Assembly: GCA_015501055.1 (NCBI GenBank)
Contig: JADNYV010000047.1
Location: forward strand, 1-64,000
DNA length: 64,000 nt
Direction: 5' to 3'
From: Mucidula mucida
Lineage: Eukaryota > Basidiomycota > Agaricomycetes > Agaricales > Physalacriaceae
Of this stretch, positions 56,086 through 64,000 are shown piece by piece. The notes below the pieces were generated by a model. That model ran no database searches. It was not told the origin of the DNA and saw only the letters and a list, made by a program, of their open reading frames with translations. Position 1 is the first letter of the stretch. Each line of letters starts with the position of its first letter. The translations under genes were made by a program, and so were the position numbers.

Positions 56086-56639
56086 TTAAACGTTGACATT
56101 GTTGCAGCCAAGGAAGACGAGGCTGCTCTGTTAAAACAACATCAGACAACCTGAGTGTCTAGTCACAAGCAAGTCGACTCACAGATTGGTTGTCGGGGCA
56201 GCAAACGTTCTGCTGGGTGCACGTACCCCCGAGGAGAACGGGGACGCAACCGAGACCGCTATCCGGTGGATAAGCAGAGATATCGTGCGTGGATGAAGCG
56301 CGCTACGCTACGTACACTACGGCATTCAAGGGGAGGCCTACGAGGACTGCCAAAACGGCCGGAGTCAGCCCGCCAGCAGCGAGCAGATTTCCAACCTAGG
56401 GGACCATGCTAAGTGATTACTAGCTAGCCGCCACTGAAGATGAAGCCTACCGTATCATACTGGTTACAACATTCGTTCGTTTGTCCGGTCGGGCAGACAC
56501 CTTCCGTGTCGCCGGTGGGCTACATGAAAATTCTCAGTCCCAGTTGCAGCAAAGCAAGCGCTACGACACTCACGACAGCCACAACCACCGAGGTAAGCGC
56601 CAACGCGCCCACGACGATAGCAGAGAGACGAGCAAACAT
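56086..56639 (-). CDS. Class I hydrophobin 3
   Basis: Five exons at the same positions as hydrophobin 1. Signal peptide MFARLSAIVVGALALTSVVV, then PTGDTEGVCPTGQTNECCNQ, YDTVGNLLAAGGLTPAVLAV and LVGLPLNAVVGLGCVPVLLG, GTCTQQNVCCPDNQ and SSLVFLGCNNVNV with a stop at 56086-56088. Eight cysteines in hydrophobin order. A reverse-strand TATAAAAG near 56737 is about 95 bp upstream of the ATG. Same orientation as hydrophobin 2 and opposite to hydrophobin 1. Confidence 0.9.
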
Positions 56640-57582
56640 TTTTTCAGAAAAGAGATAAACTTGAGAGAGAGGTTGAGAGAGTTGGAACACCTATGAGAGT
56701 GATGAGACGACAAAACCATAGACCGACCTCACTTTTATACATCACGACACTGTTACCGACGCGCGATAGCCATCCGAGGTCGAGACTGAAAGAAAAAAAA
56801 CAAAAGACCTACTCTTTCATACTCAGCCGTCGTATGATGAGTTCACCTGTCCTACAATACCTGCCACCAAAGGGTCCAAAAGTTAATCGGAGGCCCCAGA
56901 GCGAACATTCATCAATTCACGTTGACTTCCCGCTGTCCAGCCCGCAAGTGGCGCATTCAAGTTGGACAGGCAGGCCAATTAAAATTATGTCACAGCGTAG
57001 TGCGTGACCTCGATTCGTCCCCAGACGAGGCGCAACGGATGCAGTGGAAAGGCTAGATGGAGTTCGAAGTTGAATGAACGTTACCCTGGACCAGAGGTAT
57101 CACGTGCTCGACTCGATTTCGAAATTCAAATTGCAACGCCACACTTGCCTGCCACTGAAAGGCCCCAAAAGGTGTTAAGACGGACCAAAGCGATCATTCA
57201 ACGGTACGCGTGACTTTTCGTTTACCAGAGCGAGACTCGACAGGCAGGTCGTTGAAATGTACCACATCGTACTCTGGTGACCTCGATTGTTCCTAGACCG
57301 GGAGAAGAGGGAATAATGCGGAAAACGGAACGGTCAGATGAGGTGAACGAAGCCGTGCCATAAGCGAGAGAGGTATCACAATTTTCAAATTCCAACGCCA
57401 CAACTAGACTTGACAGGGGGGGGGAGTCAGTACTTCAGTCACCGGTGCAGTTCACCGCATAAACATGGTACAATATCGCATTCCAATCTAGCGGGGCGAA
57501 TCTATGCAAAATCTAAAACGATCTAAGTAAGTATTGCTACAGGTATATGAACAGGTACAATTGCGTTGCAAAAAGGTGGTCT
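56640..57582. other. Intergenic, nothing recognised
   Basis: About 940 bp including a G8 run near 57417. Two segments with CCAGA-GTATCAC and related words (near 57000-57170 and 57210-57400) look weakly duplicated. No gene seen. Confidence 0.4.
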
Positions 57583-58757
57583 CTAGACAATGGTACTCTC
57601 TCCTGGCGTCTCGCCCATAGAGTACACTTGGTGCCCTGGCTTGGAGCCCCGGTCGAGCTTCTCCATCGATGGCATGCGAGAAAGTGGAGGTGTGTGAAGC
57701 GGCTGCGCTTTGATGTCAGTATATACAGAACAAATACCAAAACGTCACTAACAGTGTCAACGGGTGTCGGGATCGCTGAATCGGGGTATCCGCGTCCAAC
57801 TGGTTGAGTGATGAAAAGCGCGACGGTACCGTCCTCGTTTCGTCGTGCTACAACGCTGAAATAATAGGTCAGTTCCTTGCGACAGTAATCATCATATGCC
57901 CAAACTCACTTGCTCAGATCCTCGACCAAAAAGTCGGGTTTCTCCTTCTCAAGAGATTCCCGAGTGTGCGATGTGCAAGTGGCCAAGACAAAGCATCCTG
58001 CGGCCTTACCAGACCGGATTCCTGTCGGAGCATCCTCCACGACAACGCCTGCCAAGAACATAAGCCATGATGGTCAACACGATGCGCGACATGTACGTAC
58101 AAGTTTTGGGTTCCACTTTGTTCAATTTGGCGCCCAAAAGATATGGGTCGGGCGCAGGCTTGCCATGCTGCACGCTCTCGGCGGTTACGAAGCGGACAGG
58201 TGTTGGTAGCCCTGCCGCAGGGAGAGCCTTTGATGCGTAGAAGAATGTCGCTAACGAGCGGTAAGCGATATGAAGGGACAGTAATGAATGAAATGACTTA
58301 CACGATGTACAGACACTCCATGCTTGGTCTTCATCTGGTCGACCACCCTGGATACCAGATAGCAGCTTCTTCACCCCCGGAAGGGCGATGATTCCGCCAC
58401 CCTCGGCCTTGCTGGCATTGCTGAGGATTGCTTCCTCGAACCGGACAACTTCCTTCTTCAAAAGCTCCTCATCGTTGATCTTGCACCACTTGCGCAGTGC
58501 ATCGATGGTACGATAGCCATGAGCGGAAGCCAGGATATGCGGCAGGTCGAGAAAGTCGTATCCTGTGTTTTTCAACAAGTTCCAGGCCGCAGTTACGGCA
58601 GGAGATGAGTCGATGAGGGTTCCGTCCATGCTGGTGAAATAATCAGTTGATCCAGTCCATTCGACGCATGTAATTCTTGAACTTACTCAAAGAGAACTGA
58701 GGACGTCGTCATCTGGACGGTGGTGGGCTCGACATCGGGGGAGGAATAGCTAGACAT
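57583..58757 (-). CDS. HAD phosphatase, glycerol-1-phosphatase (GPP1/DOG) type
   Basis: At least six exons. HAD motif I is split by the first intron: SSVLFD then MDGTLIDSSPAVTAAW with the nucleophile Asp. Cap region: LLKNTGYDFLDLPHILASAH, GYRTIDALRKWCKINDEELL. Motif III Lys in ESVQHGKPAPDPYLLGAKLN and motif IV in GVVVEDAPTGIRSGKAAG. This combination matches yeast Gpp1/Gpp2 and Dog1/Dog2. Glycerol-3-phosphate as substrate is inferred from the family and from the divergent GPD neighbour; 2-deoxyglucose-6-phosphate or related sugars are alternatives. The C-terminal exon adds a short Ser/Pro/Gly-rich tail ending GETPGESTIV. Confidence 0.82.
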
Positions 58758-59582
58758 GATAGGAATGCAGGTAAGTCGCGTCAGACAGGTCTACTGTTTG
58801 TCTGGAGGGAGAGGGGTGGAGGATGATGAAGTTTTGCGACGAACTTGGCCACATCTATTATATCACACGGAGGACTTGGCGAAAGCGGATATGGATTATC
58901 CGTCGCGCCCTTGATTTATTTTTAGCGAACTTTAAGTAGCACCGCCGCGTCGGCATGGAGCCACACTCACGACCTGACTCCAAACGGTGCAACGTTTGCG
59001 AATGATATGCACCCTCGAATTTTGCGATATCAGAACAAGGACCCCACTTATCTGTCACTCTGGGTTATTATCTGTCGCCTGCAGGCGAAGAAGACGGGGA
59101 GAAGGCCTTCTATTTGGCCTTTCACAACGTAAACAAGCACGGTTATCTATTATGCGGTGGAGCGCGCGCCTGAGTGGCGCTCATTTTTTGGTCGGTCCCG
59201 TCGCCGCGGTCCTTTGTTCGCCTGACGTCACCTGCCAAATTACGTTGGACGCCACACTGCTTTACATATGTTATCTCCGATCGGTTACTTGCTCCAAGAA
59301 AACGTCCTCGTTTCGCTGGATTAGGCGCCGCGAATTCTTCCTACATCTTCGCCGCGACGCCGCCTCCGCCTGTAACACCCAGCCCTTTGCTAAAGTTTGA
59401 CCCGGTTCCAATTCGTCATCCCACGTTATCGAAAATTTAGGTGATTCTCCTATACATACCTTTCATCTTGACTTTATTACGACTAACCCTCTACTCAATC
59501 TAGATTTCACGATTTTAGACATATAGACGCTCTGTAAACGCCACTCTCCATCCCTCCCTCCTTCATCTTAGCCTTCTAGACC
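58758..59582. promoter_or_regulatory. Shared bidirectional promoter region of the GPP-like and GPD genes
   Basis: 825 bp between the two start codons with no other gene recognised. An AGGGG stress-element-like pentamer lies at about 58812. The last 100 bp before the GPD ATG are pyrimidine-rich (CTCTCCATCCCTCCCTCC), as in highly expressed fungal genes. TATA boxes are not obvious. Confidence 0.5.
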
Positions 59583-61337
59583 ATGTCGTCCGACACTACA
59601 CACGTTGCGTCGCAATTGGCGAAGACTCATATCGACGACAGTCCTGCATCCTCATCTCCGTCTTCCTCTCCGTCCCCAGCGCATTCTACCTTTGGCGATA
59701 GCACGTCTGTTTCTGCCATCTCGTCGCCAGACTCGTCGCGTCCACCTTCGCCATTATTGAGGCCACTCCCAAAGCCTTCAGGCGCTGGCGGTCTCCATCG
59801 CGGCCTTCCTTCGAAACCATTCGGCTTCAATGCTCTCAGTGGGGCGAGCATGAGTTTCACCGCTATGGCGAACTCTGCCGTCAAAAAGAAGAAGGCCATG
59901 AACGAGAAGCACGACATCCCATCCAAGACGAACTCGCCATCAGAGTCTGACGACGAGGGTTCGACCGATAGTCATGGCGCGACATCCACCGATAAGCCTC
60001 GTGTACCTCCAGTGCGTCGCACGTCTTCAGCTGCAATGGCGCCTTTCATTACCAAGTTCGACTTGTACGAGCCCGAGCAGTATATCGTCGACGAGAAGAA
60101 CGGCACGCGCTCTCCTGCGCGTCTCGAAAAGATTGCTATTATTGGCAGCGGTAGCTGGGGCACAGCGCTCGCCCGCGTTGCCGCTATCAACGCCGCTGAA
60201 CGCGAAGGCTTCGATCCCGAAGTGCGTATGTGGGTACGCGAGCGGGAGGTATTTTTTCCCTTCAACGTCATTGGTCCCTGATCACTGACTCTGTTCCTCT
60301 TTGCTGTGCAGATACCCGGGCGCGGAAAGCTCACAGACATAATCAACGAGACGCATCAGAACGAGCGCTATCTCCCTTCGGTCGAACTACCGGAGAACCT
60401 CATTGCGGTTCCGGAAATCACGACGGTGGTCCAGGACGCCACACTCATCCTTTTCTGTGTTCCTCATCAGTTCCTCCCCGATGTTTTGAAGGAGATCAAG
60501 AAGCCCGGTGTTATCGCGAAACGTGCTCGTGCCATTTCTGCTATCAAGGGTGTTGATGTTCAGATCCACGAGGAGACTGAACATACCGGGCAAGTGAAGA
60601 GAACGGCTGATATTTATACCTTCCCCGGTGTTATCGAGAAGGAACTCGGCATACCGTGCTCTGCGCTTGGTGGTGCCAATATCGCGCTGGACGTGGGAAA
60701 GGGTGAGTTCTGCGAGACAACGATCGGTGTTCCGGGCCCCAAGGATGCTGCGCTATGGCACGCAGTATTCGACGGACCAGTTTTCCGCGTTCACCCCATT
60801 GAGGACGTTGCTGGAGTCTCCCTCAGCGGTGCCTTGAAGAACGTCGTAGCTCTCGCTGCGGGCTTCGTGGATGGAATGGGCCTCGTAAGTACTTTCTATC
60901 TTCCTATTTTTTTACGTTCTGACGTCTTTGTTCGACAGGGTGGAAACACCAAAGCGGCCATCATGCGCATCGGCTTGCTCGAGATGAGCACTTTTACACT
61001 CGAATTCTTCCCCAAGTCAAACCCGTTTACGTTCAGCCACCACTCAGCGGGCATGGCTGACTTAATTACGACGAGCTTTGGTGGACGTAACCGCAAATGC
61101 GCGGAGGCGTACATCAAGTCGCGTCCCGACTACGGTGGTTCCGGACAGGCCAAGACCTTTGACGAGCTGGAGAAGGAGCTGTTGAACGGCCAGAAGCTCC
61201 AGGGTGTCGCGACGACGAAGGAGGTGTTCGATTTCCTCGCTATCAGAGGCCGCCTTGAAGGCTATCCTTTGTTCGACAAGGTGTACCGCATCAGCTTCGA
61301 GGGCCTGGACCCCAAGCGTCTCTTTGAAGATCTGTAA
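59583..61337 (+). CDS. GPD1-like: NAD-dependent glycerol-3-phosphate dehydrogenase
   Basis: Three exons (59583-60248, 60312-60884, 60939-61337) give 545 aa. Reduces dihydroxyacetone phosphate to glycerol-3-phosphate. The NAD motif is in KIAIIGSGSWGTALARVA at about residue 185; catalytic Lys regions in FCVPHQFLPDVLKEIKK and AGVSLSGALKNVVALAAGFV; Arg/Asn block in GMADLITTSFGGRNRKCAEA; C-terminal RISFEGLDPKRLFEDL. The N-terminus is about 147 residues longer than yeast Gpd1 and is Ser/Pro-rich (PASSSPSSSPSPAHSTFGDS, SPSESDDEGSTDSHG), offering phosphorylation sites. No intron lies in the extension and the frame is clean, so it is probably translated, although a start at a later in-frame ATG is possible. 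Confidence 0.93.
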
Positions 61338-61659
61338 ACGACCGACCGACTTACTATTCCATTTTGTATATTTACTAATGACTGCTCTCGCATCCGACCC
61401 ATGCTTTGTACCGATAGAACAACATACCTTCCCCCTTGTTTTGCATGCTTTATTTTATCTCTAACCACTCTTCAAAAGCATTTTATAGAAACTTAGACAG
61501 TAGACATTATCGCATTCGTATTGCTCGAAATGTTTTGTGTATCATTTACCACTTCCTTACAGTGAGGCAAATCGAGGTGCAGCGAGTGCCAAGCAAGACC
61601 AAGCTCAAGCGATCGCGGGAATCAAGCTGCATCTGAGTTCGATGAGATCAACTCTATGG
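61338..61659. other. 3' flank of GPD up to the right repeat arm
   Basis: Presumed 3' UTR and terminator; nothing else recognised. Confidence 0.4.
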
Positions 61660-64000
61660 AAACAGGGAGTGGACAGCTCCTGTGCCGAAGTCTGCCGACA
61701 GTTACAACCCTGCGGACCCCGTACACCAGGTCTGACATTAAGTCTTAAGTATCTCAGGGTAGATAGGACATACAGCCGCATCAGCAAGGAGGCCGAGGCG
61801 GTTCAAATTGTGGCGCACAATAATTCGTAGCATAAGAATGTCAATTGATCCATAGTCATCGTTACAGGTCTACATATACAAGAGTCCAATAAGCAGTACA
61901 GAAACATAAGATACCTAGATGTAAGGACAAGGAGAGGAGAGAGAAGGAGTCAACAGAGACACGTGTTGCCAAGACCTCAGAGGCGCACTTGCTGACTCGA
62001 ACAAAGAGCAGCTTACCTTGCTACGGTACACAACTTGGACAGTGCTCATTAGCATAATCGGTTGGCGCGCGCGCGGTGTCAGTGCGATGCCAGTCCAAGG
62101 TCAAGGCCGTAGTTCGGAGCAAGCACTGTTGAGTAGCTGGAGGGCCGTAAAGTGCAATAATCTGGCAATAAAATCTGGCAATAAGCTAGCAGCAGAGTAT
62201 TTGGTCAGATAATGTTGAGATGCACGGCATTTTCATCCTCCATGAATCCTCCGGAGCTGGTCAAGCAAGTTACGTGAATGGAGACGCCAGTGGCGGCCGT
62301 ACAGAGGGTCCAGAAGGTGTCCGCGTCAGACATAAGCGACAGCCACGGGTGAGGGCGGGCGGGAACATGGCGGTGAAGGTGAAGGTGGGCAGGAACATGG
62401 CGGTGGAAAGATAGGGTGGGCCGTGGCGGTACTCGGCAAATGTGAAGATGTGACTGTGACGTCGTGTTGCTTCGTTCCTGCCGCCACTAGCGCGATGAAT
62501 ATACACGAATAGACCCCTCCGTCCTTGAGTCTCCGTATATTCTGAGTATATCTGCACATGATCATCTCTCTACTCTATTTCTTGAAACCTGGTGCTTTGC
62601 TGACGCGTCTTTTTCTCGGACTGTGCATGTCTCAAATCTCATTGTGCCAGTACTAGGGCCTTGAAGACTTGTGATAATCACCATCTTCTCCAGGCTTCTT
62701 ATTTTAAATCTTATATCGGGCTCCCCAGACCGCTGCAGGCACCGGTATGTTTATTTCCCTGCAAAATTATTGTGCTGAGACGTCATCGTGTCATCCCAGT
62801 CTGCCCATTATTTGACGCGTCTCCTCCCCACCATTTAAGGTGTCTTCCTCGTCTCTGTGGCCCCCTTATTGCTCGCTCTTTTCCCAGTTCCATCTTCTTT
62901 CGCAGCTCAACACTCTTTCTTCCTTCCTTCTCTCATCTTGACAATGTCCTCGCGCAGCGGAGAGGACATTCAGTTCTCCATTACCATGCAGGACGTTAAT
63001 CTGCCTGTTGTTTGCGAGAATCCTGGTCGATGCAAGGGCTCCAAGCAGTATCCGGCGGGCACAAAGCTCACCTACCGTCACATCCGCGGTGCGGGTCAGT
63101 CTTACCGTTTCTGTAAGCCATGTATTCGTCACTACGACGGCAAAGACACTACTGTTGTTCGAGGTGCGTGATGCTCAGCCTTCTCTTTCTTATGCTACTA
63201 ACCCCTCTCTTCATTAGACCAAAATACAAAGCAGTACCGTCCTCTCAACCCGCCACAACACAGCCTTGCCGCACCTGATACCAAGCTCATCCGGCGCAAC
63301 AACAATGCTGCCCATAAGCCTGATCATGGTATTTGCGTTGCAGCCATGCCCCCACCGAGCCATTCCACCTCCACCTCGTTGCACCTGTCCGCTCCTTTGC
63401 CATCAATTGCTCTCAGTTCCCAACAATGGTCTCCTCCTCCTCCTCTGTCGTCCTATAGTCCATCATTGGCACCTAACATCTACCTTGTCGGCCAGCAGCG
63501 CCCACCACCTGGTTACTTGAAAGGCACTGTTGATGGGTACCTCCGTGGACGCGATGCTTCCACTCCCCATCCTGCCCTCGGTGGCGCCGGTCTGGTTTCG
63601 CATTCTCCTCATTCCCACTCTGCGCTCTCTTCCTTCACCCACGGATTAGAGAATATTCTCTTCTCTATTCCGAATAACTATGAGGACATTCATAGGTGTT
63701 ACAACATGACTTCTCAGCTCGCTCAGGAGCATGCCCATCATGGCTTCCGCGGCCTCACTGGCAATGTCAAGATCACCTTGTCCACATATCAGGAGGGAAA
63801 GTCGAAGCCTGTTCTACTTGGAGTAAGTCCTTGTCTTTTCTCTTAGTAATCACTTTCTTGACTCCGTTCACAGACCTGCTATACGACAATCTCCAACGTC
63901 TACGTTCATATTGATGGCAAGGCACTGAAGCTGCTTGCTGTTTCGGCCTGCCTTCTGGTTTACCATGACTTTCTCAAATCCGAGTTGGGTGACCTCGGGA
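61660..64000. repeat. Right arm of the large inverted repeat
   Basis: Reverse complement of 185-2521 with scattered substitutions. The inner boundary is just before AACAGGGAGTGGACAG. The arm runs off the window. Confidence 0.9.
62944..64000 (+). CDS. Unrecognised gene, right-arm copy, 5' part, intact so far
   Basis: Starts MSSRSGEDIQFSITMQDVNL, with CENPGRC and FCKPC as possible metal ligands. Introns at about 63174 (GTGCGT...TTAG) and 63823 (GTAAGT...CACAG). Exon 2 is Pro/Ser/His-rich; exon 3 begins TCYTTISNVYVHIDGKALKL and stays open to the edge (SACLLVYHDFLKSELGDL). Unlike the left copy it has no frameshift in the part seen. Family not recognised; the remainder lies outside the window. 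Confidence 0.6.

Noticed and set aside
62214..62600. Possible solo LTR (starts TGTTGAGATG, contains a TATA-like box)
   Set aside because: No clear matching end, primer-binding site, target duplication or second copy other than the inverted-repeat arm itself.

Overview
The window is nuclear DNA of a mushroom-forming basidiomycete (Agaricomycetes). The evidence is dense genes with many introns of about 45-60 bp, three class I hydrophobins, a DUF6533 membrane protein, Crinkler/RHS-like NTPase remnants and a Ngaro-type tyrosine-recombinase retrotransposon. All calls rest on reading translations and splice sites by eye; no database search was possible.

Layout. Both window ends (1-2521 and 61660-64000) are arms of one near-identical inverted repeat. 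Each arm carries the 5' part of the same unrecognised gene, pointing outwards, and the left copy has a 1-nt deletion. Inside the left arm are a GCCAGGCC-rich cluster, a frameshifted Crinkler/RHS-like NTPase, a DUF6533 membrane protein and a CAP59/CMT1-type mannosyltransferase (2.5-8.2 kb). Next come a truncated beta/gamma-crystallin-like fragment, a TauD/TfdA-like dioxygenase, a TMEM19/DUF92 membrane protein, an iron-type glycerol dehydrogenase, ornithine carbamoyltransferase and a DAO-type FAD oxidoreductase (9-21.9 kb). A block of small secreted proteins fills 22.6-27.3 kb: two paralogous cysteine-containing proteins and two beta/gamma-crystallin-like proteins, several of them broken. A compact metacaspase-like gene follows (28.3-29.7 kb), then a decayed repeat array (30.9-33.8 kb), a UCH37-type deubiquitinase (34.1-35.4 kb), a small conserved-looking gene and a second, decayed NTPase copy (37.6-38.4 kb).

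From 38.4 to 50.4 kb lies a tandem segmental duplication carrying two seven-helix membrane protein genes. A 7.86-kb Ngaro-like element (40854-48714) sits in its second copy. The element has the split direct repeats A1...B1-A2-B2, and the first duplicate keeps a matching uninterrupted site. After it come an ASXH/DEUBAD-like protein gene, three hydrophobin genes (52.9-56.6 kb), and a divergent pair encoding a HAD phosphatase of the glycerol-phosphatase type and NAD-dependent glycerol-3-phosphate dehydrogenase (57.6-61.3 kb).

Functional themes. GPD and the HAD phosphatase would catalyse DHAP to glycerol-3-phosphate to glycerol from one shared promoter region, and a glycerol dehydrogenase lies elsewhere in the window. 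The UCH37-like enzyme and the ASXH/DEUBAD-like protein belong to families that pair physically in other eukaryotes. Hydrophobins and the other secreted proteins are surface or extracellular components. The two NTPase copies, the secreted-protein copies, the tandem membrane genes and the retroelement show local birth and death of genes.
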